Source of the DNA: Verticiella sediminum
GTDB taxonomy: Bacteria > Pseudomonadota > Gammaproteobacteria > Burkholderiales > Burkholderiaceae_B
Reading direction: 5' to 3'
NCBI RefSeq assembly: GCF_007558815.1
Contig: NZ_VLTJ01000004.1
Span: 1 to 64,000 of the forward strand
DNA length: 64,000 nt
Shown piece by piece: positions 1 to 8,608 of the stretch. Positions within the stretch are counted from its first letter, which is position 1; each line of letters starts with the position of its first letter. Under the pieces are notes generated by a model. It had not been told where the DNA came from and ran no database searches. It saw nothing but the letters and a program-made list of their open reading frames with translations. The translations under genes were made by a program, and so were the position numbers.

Positions 1-250
1 CTGATGCGCGGCCGGGCGGTACCGGGGAGGCGGCTGCCGCCGCTCATGTAACTTATTTTTACCCGGATCGGTTTTTGGGAAAGAGAGATGGTGTCGCAAG
101 AATCGTGCGCGCGAACGCGGTCGCAGCGTTTTGGTAATTCGGGGTTTCCCCTGCGTAGTAACCCGCTGCAGGTTTTCCCCAATGTTGGATTTACGCGTCG
201 AGAATGCTTATCGAATAGTCGGTATTTACCCTAGAGCCGAAATTGCCGCG
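1..250. other. Upstream non-coding segment
   Basis: No convincing gene is seen here. The sequence is less GC-rich than the flanking genes and holds T-runs near 52-60 and 71-77, which could be the tail of a terminator for a gene left of the window. It leads into the porin promoter. Confidence 0.4.
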
Positions 251-279
251 TTGACTTTGAAAAACCCGCTCGGTAGATT
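251..279 (+). promoter_or_regulatory. Candidate sigma-70 promoter of the porin gene
   Basis: TTGACT (251-256) and TAGATT (274-279) are separated by exactly 17 bp. The -35 is 5/6 and the -10 is 4/6 to consensus. A start near 286 would give a leader of about 140 nt before the porin ATG at 425. This is a pattern match only. Confidence 0.5.
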
Positions 280-424
280 GGATTACAGATTGTCATGACA
301 TGGTTGGCCACAAAGGCTCTACAAGGCAATCCGTTGCGGGGTAATCCTGCACAAGGCAAACCTAAAACAAAGCGGTATCGATGCCAGCGGCCCCAACCAC
401 CGGCATTTTCTGAGGAGACAACCC

Positions 425-1519
425 ATGAAGTTCAAGACAGCTTGCCTGGCCGCCTCGATGGCCGCCGCCGGCATGGTCACCTTCGGTGCAGCGCACGCCC
501 AGAGCAGCGTGACGCTCTACGGTATCGTCGACGTCAGCCTGGAAGCGTACAACAACGCACCGGACGGCGCGGGCGGCAGCAAGACGACCACCGGCATGCG
601 TTCGGGCGGTCTGTCCGGCTCGCGCTGGGGTCTGCGCGGTTCCGAAGACCTGGGCAATGGCATGAAGGCCATCTTCCAGCTCGAATCGGGCTTCAATCTC
701 GGCACCGGCAACGGCGACGGCCGCATGTTCCAGCGTACTGCCATGGCGGGCATCCAGGCGCCCTGGGGCAAGCTCACGTTCGGTCGTCAGTACACGCCGT
801 CCTTCACCATGTACGGGCGTTACGTGCCGGGTGCCTACGGCGCGCAATACGAGCCCGTCCCGCGCATCATGCCGGTACGTACCGACAACGCCGTGCTGTA
901 TAGCCACGAAGTCGCCGGCTTCAACGTCGGTGTCTACTACAGCTTCCGCAACCAGACCGACCAACAAGCGTACGACATGAGCCCGACCGGCGCCTGGGGC
1001 GGTGCGATCGGCTACAACGTCGGGCAGACTTTCGGCGTCATGGCCGCATTCGACCGCACCAACCAGCCTGCGGTGGCGCCCGGCCTGCGTACGACCGGCA
1101 AGACCGACAACTACGGCGTCGGCGCACGCTTCGCCATCGACAATTTCAGGGTTCTCGGCGGCTGGCGCCAGCGCAAGGTCGAGCAGCTCGGCACCTCCGA
1201 CATCAAGAGCGACTTCTTCATGGTCGGCGCGGGCTATCAGGTCAATCCGCTGACCGGTGTCGGCATCGCCTACTACCACGAGCGCTTCAAGAATGCGCCG
1301 GACGGCTACCTCGGCACCACCAAGAACAAGTGGCACCAAGTGTCGCTGCTCGCCAGCTACGGCCTGAGCAAGCGCACCAACCTGTACGCGGTGGCTGCCC
1401 ATTCCCGCAACGGCCCCCTCAACCTGGGCCACGCCGGCGATCAAAGTACGCCTTACGCGCTGGGTGCGGACAAATCCAACCAGACTGGCGGCGCGATCGG
1501 CATGCGCCACATGTTCTAA
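425..1519 (+). CDS. Gram-negative general porin (trimeric outer-membrane porin family)
   Basis: The 364-residue product forms an outer-membrane beta-barrel for passive diffusion of small hydrophilic solutes. A signal peptide of about 25 residues ends in AHA before QSSVTLYGIVD, the typical mature start of betaproteobacterial porins. The body has alternating hydrophobic strands with conserved SRWGLRGSEDLG and GRQYTP segments, and the last residue is Phe (RHMF), the usual BAM recognition end. Length fits the family. A GAGGAG ribosome site lies just before the ATG. The gene stands alone between a promoter and a double-hairpin terminator. Solute selectivity cannot be told from sequence. Confidence 0.93.
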   Translation: MKFKTACLAASMAAAGMVTFGAAHAQSSVTLYGIVDVSLEAYNNAPDGAGGSKTTTGMRSGGLSGSRWGLRGSEDLGNGMKAIFQLESGFNLGTGNGDGRMFQRTAMAGIQAPWGKLTFGRQYTPSFTMYGRYVPGAYGAQYEPVPRIMPVRTDNAVLYSHEVAGFNVGVYYSFRNQTDQQAYDMSPTGAWGGAIGYNVGQTFGVMAAFDRTNQPAVAPGLRTTGKTDNYGVGARFAIDNFRVLGGWRQRKVEQLGTSDIKSDFFMVGAGYQVNPLTGVGIAYYHERFKNAPDGYLGTTKNKWHQVSLLASYGLSKRTNLYAVAAHSRNGPLNLGHAGDQSTPYALGADKSNQTGGAIGMRHMF

Positions 1520-1594
1520 GCGAACCACACCGAATAACCAACAACAACGGCATACCCCGTCCCCCGCGCTCGCGCGGGGTTTCGGGGCCCTCTC

Positions 1595-1628
1595 CCCCGC
1601 ATGCTTGCGCATGCGGGGTTTTCTTTTT
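1595..1628 (+). terminator. Intrinsic terminator of the porin gene
   Basis: A 10-bp perfect stem, CCCCGCATGC (1595-1604) with GCATGCGGGG (1609-1618), has a 4-nt loop and is followed by TTTTCTTTTTT. A second GC-rich hairpin (1562-1568 with 1573-1579) lies just upstream. Confidence 0.88.
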
Positions 1629-1803
1629 TCGAAAGTCCGGGATGCGCTACGGCGGCCGGTGGCGACGCACCGTCTCCACGCCTGCGGGGTGAACGGGTCG
1701 AATACCGGAACGGCAGCGCCGATGTTTGTGTTCTCTGCGTATACAGGGACGAACCGCGACCCGTTTCAGTCCTCAGGGCGTCCGACCAGGGCGTCGGCAG
1801 CCC

Positions 1804-2715
1804 CTAGCGCGCGGCGGCAATCGGCGCGCCGACCAGCGCCATGATGAGCGGCGACGCCACCAGGAACAACGCGGTCGACAGCAGTACGGCGCCCGCCGAG
1901 ATCTCGGCCCGCGAGGAATAACGCGCGGCAAACATGTAGCTGATCACCGCACACGGCATGGCCATCTGCATCAGCATCAGCGAGCGCATCTGCGCGTCCA
2001 GACCGAGCAGCCAAGCGGCGGCCCAGCCGCTCGCGCCGCCCACCACCAATCGCATGACAGCGATCGCGCCGCCCGCCCGCATCCCGCTCGCGGGAATGGC
2101 CGACAGCGCATAGCCCAGACTGAACAGCATCAGCGGCACGGTGAGACGGCCGAGCAGTTCCATGGATTCGAGCATCCATGCCGGCACCGTCAGTTCGCCG
2201 GCGCGGCAGATCACCGCGAGCAGGCTCGCCAACAGCACGGGCGAGCGCCATACTGCACCCGTATTGGCGCCGGGCAGCAAACGCACGCCAAACGTGTTGT
2301 GCACGAAGGCGCAGACGGCGAAGAACACGATGGCCGCCGAGAACCCGGTCTCGCCGAAGGCCAGCGCCGCCATGGGCAGTCCAAGATTGCCGGCGTTGGG
2401 AAAGGCTGCCGTCATCACGAGTTCGCGCACGGGCATGCGCAAGGCCCGCAGGATCAGCCAGCAAGCTGCCACCGAAAGCCCGAGCGCGAGCACGGTGACT
2501 ACGCCGATCTCCAGCAGGAGACGATTATCGAGCTCGGTCAGCACCAGCGTGCGAAAGACCAGGGCTGGCACGCATACCGACGTCACCAGGCGGGACACGA
2601 AATCCCCGGAGTAGGGCAAGGCCCGCTTGCCCCAGACCGTACCCACGCCGACGCAGACCAGCAAAGGAGCAAGCAGCAGCAGCGTGCTGAGGTAGAACGC
2701 GAAGAGGGACGACAT
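1804..2715 (-). CDS. AEC-family (auxin efflux carrier type) membrane permease
   Basis: This 303-residue integral inner-membrane protein has about ten hydrophobic segments in two halves, as in AEC/malonate-type carriers (PF03547). The family motif FPNAGNLGLP sits near residue 105-115, and a second conserved stretch, PLMLFSLGYALS, lies near 195. AEC members move small organic acids or amino-acid derivatives out of or into the cell; the substrate here is unknown. I chose the ATG at 2715; a TTG six bases upstream is also possible. It is convergent with the porin, with no partner gene nearby. Confidence 0.85.
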   Translation of the reverse strand: MSSLFAFYLSTLLLLAPLLVCVGVGTVWGKRALPYSGDFVSRLVTSVCVPALVFRTLVLTELDNRLLLEIGVVTVLALGLSVAACWLILRALRMPVRELVMTAAFPNAGNLGLPMAALAFGETGFSAAIVFFAVCAFVHNTFGVRLLPGANTGAVWRSPVLLASLLAVICRAGELTVPAWMLESMELLGRLTVPLMLFSLGYALSAIPASGMRAGGAIAVMRLVVGGASGWAAAWLLGLDAQMRSLMLMQMAMPCAVISYMFAARYSSRAEISAGAVLLSTALFLVASPLIMALVGAPIAAAR

Positions 2716-2793
2716 CGGCAATCAGCGCATACAGTGAGCCGCCGATGCTAACACTGCCTCCGGATCGGGCGACAGGACAGGCCGACGCCGCAC

Positions 2794-3492
2794 TCAGCGC
2801 CCAGTGGCGCGCAGCAGATCCTCGGTATAGGCATCGGCCGGCTTGGCCAGCAGCCCGCCGCGATCGTTGAACAGCACCACATAGCGAGCGTCGTCGTGCA
2901 TGGGCATCCAGGTGGCGCTGCCGTACTGCGCATCGACGAAGGGCAGCCAGCGCGGATAGCGCTGCTTCAGCGAGAACATGTCCAGCACGGGATCGCCTTC
3001 CTGCAGTTCGTACACCGTGCGCTCGCCATTGCGCTCCTGCGCCAGCTCGTCGTAGCGGCCGCTGATACGCTCCAGCCGATACAGGGAGGGTACGCCCGCC
3101 AGGGCGGCCGGCAAGCGCCAGCGCAGAACCTGCGCATCGATCATCCAGGCGTCTCCCTGGAGCAGATACTGCGCCAGACGGCTGGCCCGGCCGGCGTCGT
3201 CGACCAGCATGACGTTGGCGCGATAGCGTTGCGGCCCCTCCTGGCGCAGCTCGATGGCGGCAACCGGACGGTCATGGAACAACTGCAGATAGCGGTGCAC
3301 CGAGAACGCCAGCGCGGCCAGCGCCAGGGCCAGAAGAACCAGCAGCAGGCCGAAGGTACGCCGTATGAGATGCGGCTTGCGCGGTTGCCATGCGGACGGC
3401 TGGCCGCGGCCGCCGAACAGCATGAGCAGCCCGGGCACGGCCAGGATGAACGCGGCGAGCGCGAACCACAGGAACGGAGCGATATTGGTCAT
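2794..3492 (-). CDS. Conserved hypothetical membrane protein
   Basis: I do not recognise this 232-residue protein. Two hydrophobic helices near residues 8-25 and 45-66 anchor a soluble C-terminal domain of about 165 residues rich in aromatic residues and Arg. The spacer between the helices is basic (QPRKPHLIRR), suggesting a short cytoplasmic loop with both termini outside. The C-terminal part has no Cys and no obvious catalytic motif. It reads the same way as the cytochrome c gene upstream, with about 140 bp between them, so a transcription link is possible but not shown. Confidence 0.7.
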   Translation of the reverse strand: MTNIAPFLWFALAAFILAVPGLLMLFGGRGQPSAWQPRKPHLIRRTFGLLLVLLALALAALAFSVHRYLQLFHDRPVAAIELRQEGPQRYRANVMLVDDAGRASRLAQYLLQGDAWMIDAQVLRWRLPAALAGVPSLYRLERISGRYDELAQERNGERTVYELQEGDPVLDMFSLKQRYPRWLPFVDAQYGSATWMPMHDDARYVVLFNDRGGLLAKPADAYTEDLLRATGR

Positions 3493-3633
3493 GCGCGATG
3501 AAAGTGGAGCCCGACCGAAGCAGGAACGGGCGATCCGGCTATCCTAGGCGCAGGTCCAAGGCAGAAGCAAGCCCCAGGCGACATGGCCTTGCCCTGCGAC
3601 GCTCATGGCGCGCAGCGCAGCCCGAAACCGGGC

Positions 3634-4584
3634 TTACTGCACCTGCGACACCATGTACTCGATGGCGGCGCGCAGTTCGGCGTCGCTGGCGTTCATGGCG
3701 GTGCCGCGCGGCGGCATCGCCCCCTTGCCCTTGATGGCGACGGCCAGCATCTGGTCCATGCCGGTGGCGACATAGGGCGCCCAGGCGGCCTTGTCGCCAA
3801 GCTTGGGCGCACCGGCGATGCCGGCCGCATGGCAGGTGACACAGGTCGTGTCGTAGATCTTCTTGCCCACCGTGTGGGCCTCGTCGGAAATCGCGATCGC
3901 GCCCGCCGCACCGGAGGCGGCGGCCGGTGTCTCTGCCGCGGCGTCGCCAGACGCGGGTGCAGGCTCAGACGCAGGCGCTGCCGCGGGCGCGGCTGCGGCG
4001 GCTTGCGGCGCAGGCGCCACCGGGGCAGCGCCTGCCGCTTGCTGGGACGCTTCTTCGCCTTCGCCTTCCTCGGGTGCGGCCGGCTCCTCGAAATCGCCGC
4101 CACCCTGGTTGGCCAGATAGACCACCGCGCGCGCGATTTCGTAGTCGCTCAGGTTGGCCGCCCCGCCCTTGGGCGGCATGGCCCCCTTGCCCTGGATCGC
4201 CACCTGCAGCAGCGCATCGAAACCCTGGGCGATGAAGGGCGCCCAGGCGTCCTTGTCGCCTGTCCTGGGCGCGCCTGCCACGCCGGCGGCGTGGCAGGCG
4301 GTACAGACCTGCTTATAGACTTGTTCGCCGGTGAGATATTCGCGCGGGGCATTCACGTCGACCAGCGCGAAGCCCGCCACCGGCGCGATGCGCGCGGATA
4401 CGGCCTGCGGGGTGAAAGCGTCCGAGCCGTCCGCCCCCCGGGTTCCCCTCGCCACATAGCTTGCCAGCATCAGAATCACGATGACCGGCACGATGAATGC
4501 CAGCGCCGCGATGGTGATGAGCTGTTTGGGCGTCCTGACGGGCGAAGAGTGTCCTGATGGGTGTTGTTCCTGCGCGTTGCTCAT
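3634..4584 (-). CDS. Membrane-anchored di-haem class I cytochrome c (c5-like)
   Basis: The 316-residue electron carrier faces the periplasm. After a hydrophilic N-terminus there is one membrane anchor (about 21-43), then two cytochrome c domains with CTACH (94-98) and CVTCH (248-252). Each domain has a downstream GKGAMPP Met that is the likely sixth haem ligand (near 136 and 290). The domains are separated by a 70-residue Ala/Pro/Glu linker (about 165-230), a flexible hinge. It resembles the c5-type proteins that feed terminal oxidases in betaproteobacteria; the redox partner is not in the window. The two domains look like an internal duplication. Confidence 0.9.
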   Translation of the reverse strand: MSNAQEQHPSGHSSPVRTPKQLITIAALAFIVPVIVILMLASYVARGTRGADGSDAFTPQAVSARIAPVAGFALVDVNAPREYLTGEQVYKQVCTACHAAGVAGAPRTGDKDAWAPFIAQGFDALLQVAIQGKGAMPPKGGAANLSDYEIARAVVYLANQGGGDFEEPAAPEEGEGEEASQQAAGAAPVAPAPQAAAAAPAAAPASEPAPASGDAAAETPAAASGAAGAIAISDEAHTVGKKIYDTTCVTCHAAGIAGAPKLGDKAAWAPYVATGMDQMLAVAIKGKGAMPPRGTAMNASDAELRAAIEYMVSQVQ

Positions 4585-4805
4585 GACGGTCCTGCTTGCT
4601 TATTAGAAGGAAATTCAGGGCCGGGGACGCGAAAAACCCGGATACACGAACTGACCGATTATAAACAGCGGGATTTCCCGCGATACGCTGGTAACTCCCC
4701 CTTGACAAGCGGGTAAGCCTTGCGATCCGGGCATCCGCGGGGCGCGATCGGCGATCGCGCGGGGAAGCACTCGGCCACTGCCGGCCCGGACCGGCCTGAT
4801 CACGA

Positions 4806-5480
4806 CTAGAACCGCTCCGCCTTCGGGTCGAGCGCAACGCCGCGCTCCTTCAGGAGCTCGATGACCTGCCGGCGCTGCTTCCTGGCGGACCATGAAAGTA
4901 TCCCGGGGGCAGGGCGAAAGAACGACGACTGGAAGGTGGCGCCAAGGTTGTCGGTTGCCGTCGGATCGGCGCCAAGCTGCAGGAGGCACCACACGCTGTC
5001 CGCATCGTTGATGTTCGCGGCATGCCTGAGCGGCCGGATTCCCGACGTATCGGCATATTCGATATCGGCCCCGCGCGCAATCAGCAGGTCGCGGTTCTCC
5101 GGCCGGCGGCTGTCCATCGCATTGAAGATCGGTGTCCTTCCCATGCGACGGGCGGGGGCATTCGGATCGCCGCCGTGCTCCAGCAGCTTTTCGAGGTAGT
5201 GCTTGTTGCGATGCTGCGCTGCAAGATGGACGGCCGTGTAGCCATGCCAACCCACGGCATCCGGGTCGGCGCCTTGCCGCAGCAGGTCGACGAAGGCGCC
5301 GTATCTGCCGTCCATCAAGGCTTGCTGCAACGGCGTGATCCCGTCCGCGCCGGCGGCCTGCGCCGCCGGCGGCTGAGGCGTCGCCCGGCCGCCCTGCCCT
5401 TCATCTGAGCCGCCGACCGCAACACCCAGGCTGGCCAGGAAGAAAAAGACAGTAACGAATACGAGGGCTCTTGGATGCAC
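4806..5480 (-). CDS. Exported ankyrin-repeat protein
   Basis: The 224-residue product has a hydrophobic N-terminus (residues 4-23) that looks like a signal peptide, then four to five ankyrin repeats (about 47-215) with the diagnostic TPLQQAL, TAVHLAAQ, TPIFNAM and RPLRHAA helices and repeated GADP/GGDPN turns. Ankyrin domains bind proteins; in bacteria, exported ones often protect against effectors or help periplasmic enzymes. The start is GTG at 5480 with a GGAGAGG site upstream; there is no earlier ATG. The upstream gene ends only 3 nt away, so the two are co-transcribed. Confidence 0.82.
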   Translation of the reverse strand: MHPRALVFVTVFFFLASLGVAVGGSDEGQGGRATPQPPAAQAAGADGITPLQQALMDGRYGAFVDLLRQGADPDAVGWHGYTAVHLAAQHRNKHYLEKLLEHGGDPNAPARRMGRTPIFNAMDSRRPENRDLLIARGADIEYADTSGIRPLRHAANINDADSVWCLLQLGADPTATDNLGATFQSSFFRPAPGILSWSARKQRRQVIELLKERGVALDPKAERF

Positions 5481-5483
5481 CGC

Positions 5484-5954
5484 TCACCTCTCCGACCGAT
5501 CCGCCTTGTAGCGCTCCAGGAGGCCCTTGAGCGGGCTGTGCAGCAGATCGCCGTTCAGACGCGGCGGCGGGCCATGACCGAACACGAAATCGTAATGCCC
5601 GTCGCGCTCGATGGTGAGATCGAGGATGGTCCATGGCGCCTTGCCTCCGGCGGCGATGGCCTCGCGAAGGGCAAGCATGGCGTGCTTGCTGCGCATGCCG
5701 AGCCTGAAGCTCAGGGCCTCGAGTTCGCCGCCAGGTTCGCGCGCAAGGACGAGGGCATGGGTGCTGGAGCGGCCGCCCTCCTCGGCCAGGACTTCATGAT
5801 TGACTGCGATGTAGACCCATTCGCGAGTTCCCCACTCTCCGTCGTGCAGGTCGGTGATGTCGGCCACCACGGCGCGCACCGCATCGTCCTGCAAAGCGGC
5901 GAGGTCCGGCGCCGACGGCTTCTTGCCGAGGCCGGCGATCAGGCGTTTGAACAT
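5484..5954 (-). CDS. Hypothetical protein, possibly YezG/DUF600-like
   Basis: A 156-residue, probably cytoplasmic protein. The pattern EWVYIAVNHEVL, then PWTILDLTIERDGHYDF and PPPRLNGD near the C-terminus, resembles the YezG/DUF600 family, whose known members act as immunity proteins to toxins. This is recalled by eye and tentative. I chose ATG 5954, not 5981, because GGGAGGG sits 7 nt upstream of it. It is the first gene of a two-gene unit with the ankyrin protein. If the family match holds, the pair could be immunity genes left without a toxin; no toxin is visible. Confidence 0.55.
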   Translation of the reverse strand: MFKRLIAGLGKKPSAPDLAALQDDAVRAVVADITDLHDGEWGTREWVYIAVNHEVLAEEGGRSSTHALVLAREPGGELEALSFRLGMRSKHAMLALREAIAAGGKAPWTILDLTIERDGHYDFVFGHGPPPRLNGDLLHSPLKGLLERYKADRSER

Positions 5955-6082
5955 GGCGAAGCCCTCCCAGGCGCTTGCCATGTGCCGAGGAAACGGGGAA
6001 GCTCGACCGGGACTGAAAAATGCGGTCGGGCGTCAAGGCCATGCAGATGTCTCACAACTCAACTCTCCATGCAGGGGTCATC

Positions 6083-6601
6083 ATGAAGCGATTACGGTTC
6101 GTCATCTTCGCCTGCCTCGGACTGCTGGCGGCCCCCGCATCGTCGCAGGACGTCAAAGACATGAGCAACGCGCAGATCGTGGCAGCGGCGCCCGATCTTC
6201 ATCCGGCAGCGCTCTATGTTCTGGCGAGCCGGCTTCTCGCCGAAGGCAAGGGCCAGGAAGCAGCCAACTGGATGTATGCCGGCCAGCTACGATACCGGAT
6301 TCTTCTCGCGACGGGCCAGATCGGCGGCCGGGAGGGCCGGCCGCTGTTCGACGCCCTTACGGAACAGGTCGGCCGACCGGTGAACGAGTACATCGCGGGA
6401 GATGTCGACGAATGGATCGCGGCCATGAACTTTGCGCTGGAATGGGATGCCGCCGAGCCCAACCCCAGGGTCGACGTGAGCAAGCATCGGGCGACGGTGG
6501 ACGAAGTGCGCGGCGGGCTGGAAAGGCTTCGCGACTCCCTGGACGGACGCCGTGACGAGATCGCACGCGAACGCGAGAAAAATGGCCTGGAAAACCGTTG
6601 A
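6083..6601 (+). CDS. Exported protein of unknown function
   Basis: I do not recognise this 172-residue protein. A signal peptide (about 21 residues, ending APASS before QD) precedes a helical domain with conserved-looking aromatic and acidic stretches (ANWMYAGQLRYRILLAT near 73; NEYIAGDVDEWIAAMNFALEW near 115). The tail is a charged helix. The Ala/Leu-rich segment PAALYVLASRLLAEGKGQEAANW resembles a single TPR- or Sel1-like hairpin. It is divergent from the YezG-like gene and about 90 bp before another exported unknown on the same strand, with which it probably forms a unit. Start chosen at the Met directly before the signal peptide. Confidence 0.7.
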   Translation: MKRLRFVIFACLGLLAAPASSQDVKDMSNAQIVAAAPDLHPAALYVLASRLLAEGKGQEAANWMYAGQLRYRILLATGQIGGREGRPLFDALTEQVGRPVNEYIAGDVDEWIAAMNFALEWDAAEPNPRVDVSKHRATVDEVRGGLERLRDSLDGRRDEIAREREKNGLENR

Positions 6602-6688
6602 AAGAGAGTCGTCCATCACCGCCGGAGCTCGATTGACGATCCATATTCTGGCGGGGCTGCTCGTGGGCCGCATCGTGGGTGCCTGCCC

Positions 6689-8293
6689 ATGATGGCCCGG
6701 CTCAAGTTCTGGCTCGCCGCCGCAGCCCTGCTCGCCCTGCCTGCGGCCGCCGCGCCGGCGGACGACGCGCAGGAACTGTCGGCGCATCTCGGCAAGGCAG
6801 TCGGTGCCTTCCAGGCGGCGCGGCTCTATGGCGAACAATGCGATCGACGCGACCCTGAGGACGCCCAGTCGCGCAAGGACGCCCTGGCGGCGTGGCGATA
6901 CAAGAACTCGGGGGCGGACTACGATCGCGTGATCGGCGCCTTCACGCGGGCCATACCCGATCTCGCAGGCCAGATCGACCAGCAGACGGCGCAGCTTGCC
7001 GAGCGCGTCGCCAAGGACCTCGACGCCTCGCCCGAACCATGCGGCGATCTTGGCAAGCTATTGGCGCACGAGCAGTTCAGCGTCCAGTCGGACGTGCGCC
7101 GCCTGCTCTCGCTGTCCCGGCGTCTCGGTATCGAACTTCCCCAACCTGGCGAGACCGTTCGTGCCAAGGCCGCCGATGAAACGCGCATCCTGCGCCTCGC
7201 CGCCCTCTCGGCCCGTCTGGAAGCCCGCATGGCCGAGATCGGCAGCAAGGAAGGCGCGATGAACTCGTCGGCTCTCCGGGGAGCGCGCCAGGATCACGCC
7301 GAGGCCTGGCTGAAATCCGATGGTGTCCTGGTGTTGTTCGGCCGCGTGACCGGTGACAGCGAATTGCGCGAATGGCGCGACGACATGCAGTCGTCCTTCA
7401 AGGTGGATTGCCATTCCTTCTCCGAGCGCGCCCATGAGGAACGCATGGCCGGCGCGATCGGCGAGGACAGCGTGGTGGTGGGCACCCCGCGCCTGGTGGT
7501 CGACAGCGCAGGCGGAGGGCGCGTGAGCCTCGCCAAATGCAGCCTCTTCACGGTCGAAGAGACCGCCCGGCCCTTCGTCGAGGAGGACGATGCCGCCGGG
7601 CTCGTCCTGCGGCCTCTGGCGTTCGACGAAGCCCTTGCCGGACCCGGCCAGGGCATCCCGATACGCGATGTCGATCGCGTGCTCTATGCCTCCAGCTTCG
7701 ACACGCGCATGGACGGCTTCGGCAACGGCTATGTGGACCGCGAGGAAGACATCTACGTGCTGCTGCGCGACGGCACCGCCTACCGCCACGAATGGCCCTT
7801 TCCCTTCACCGACCTCGCCGTCGCACTGTCCCGGCACCGGGAACCCGAGCGCTGGTTCACCTGGAACGAGAGGCGGGGCCAGGTAACGCTCACGGGCAAG
7901 GGGAACGCCCGGCAGGACGCGTTGATCGACCTCGCCAAGGCGCAGCGGCTGCGGCCCCTCGCCTCGCGTCCGTTGGCCGGCGAATACCACTATCTGCAGA
8001 TCGCCGCGGGCGGTTCGCGGCAGGATAGACGCTACGCCTTTTCCCGGGACGGCACGGTGGTCTACAGCCACGGCGGCTTCATGGCGGGCAACGTCGGGAC
8101 CGGCTACCTGATCGTCAACGGCCGCGACAATCCCGATACGACCTCGGGCTACCGTATCGAGGATTACGCGCTGATACTGGACACACCGCAGGGCGAAGAG
8201 CGCCACTTCCTCGCCGTCCCCGAATCGGCGAAGGGGTCGCCGCCCGACACGCTGCTGATCGACGGCGCAGCCTTCTGGCTGGACGATGACTGA
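6689..8293 (+). CDS. Large exported protein of unknown function
   Basis: The 534-residue product has a signal peptide of about 22 residues (cut after PAAAA) and no membrane segment after it, so it is probably periplasmic. Residues 25-200 are helical; the second half (from about 215) is richer in beta-strand, with many Gly-Asp turns, and ends AAFWLDDD. Cys residues are few and could pair. I see no catalytic motif or named domain. It follows the 172-residue exported gene and is followed by a broken signal-peptide gene and a tRNA, suggesting accessory DNA. Confidence 0.7.
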   Translation: MMARLKFWLAAAALLALPAAAAPADDAQELSAHLGKAVGAFQAARLYGEQCDRRDPEDAQSRKDALAAWRYKNSGADYDRVIGAFTRAIPDLAGQIDQQTAQLAERVAKDLDASPEPCGDLGKLLAHEQFSVQSDVRRLLSLSRRLGIELPQPGETVRAKAADETRILRLAALSARLEARMAEIGSKEGAMNSSALRGARQDHAEAWLKSDGVLVLFGRVTGDSELREWRDDMQSSFKVDCHSFSERAHEERMAGAIGEDSVVVGTPRLVVDSAGGGRVSLAKCSLFTVEETARPFVEEDDAAGLVLRPLAFDEALAGPGQGIPIRDVDRVLYASSFDTRMDGFGNGYVDREEDIYVLLRDGTAYRHEWPFPFTDLAVALSRHREPERWFTWNERRGQVTLTGKGNARQDALIDLAKAQRLRPLASRPLAGEYHYLQIAAGGSRQDRRYAFSRDGTVVYSHGGFMAGNVGTGYLIVNGRDNPDTTSGYRIEDYALILDTPQGEERHFLAVPESAKGSPPDTLLIDGAAFWLDDD

Positions 8294-8323
8294 GTTGCCA
8301 ACCAGAATTCCAAGCAGGCTCTC

Positions 8324-8450
8324 ATGCGAATCCTACTTCTCGCCTGTCCTTCGCCCTGCTGTGCCCGGCATCCGTCGTGGCGCAAGACATGGCCAACCCC
8401 GGTACCCCAGCTCGCAGAAGTGCCGAAATCGGTGGTTGTGGGGGCTGCAA
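8324..8450 (+). pseudogene. Remnant of an exported-protein gene, frameshifted and cut short
   Basis: The ATG at 8324 opens a frame that soon loses sense. Shifted by one frame, the next codons read RLSFALLCPASVVAQDMANP, a good signal-peptide end with an AQD cleavage site. The reading breaks off within about 40 codons, just before the tRNA. It looks like the 5' end of a third exported gene that was truncated. The interpretation is inference. Confidence 0.4.
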
Positions 8451-8472
8451 GTGGGATACAATGCCCTGCTTT

Positions 8473-8548
8473 GCGCCCGTAGCTCAGGGGATAGAGTATT
8501 GGCCTCCGAAGCCAAGGGTCGCTGGTTCGATTCCAGCCGGGCGCGCCA
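8473..8548 (+). tRNA. tRNA-Arg (anticodon CCG)
   Basis: The 76-nt gene folds as a cloverleaf. The acceptor GCGCCCG (8473-8479) pairs with CGGGCGC (8538-8544), followed by discriminator G and an encoded CCA. The anticodon arm is TTGGC-CTCCGAA-GCCAA, giving anticodon CCG, which reads the Arg codon CGG. The T arm is GCTGG-TTCGATT-CCAGC. It borders the accessory patch on its left, as is common for integration-prone tRNA loci. Confidence 0.96.
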
Positions 8549-8562
8549 GGAATACAAAGCAG

Positions 8563-8600
8563 GGGGTTGGCACCGCAAGGTGGCCAACCCCTTCTCGTTT
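8563..8600. terminator. Hairpin after the tRNA, before the end of gshA
   Basis: GGGGTTGGCACC (8563-8574) pairs with GGTGGCCAACCCC (8579-8591) with one bulged G and a GCAA tetraloop, then TTCTCGTTT. It probably ends the tRNA transcript and could also stop gshA transcription from the other strand. Confidence 0.65.
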
Positions 8601-8608
8601 GCGGCCCG

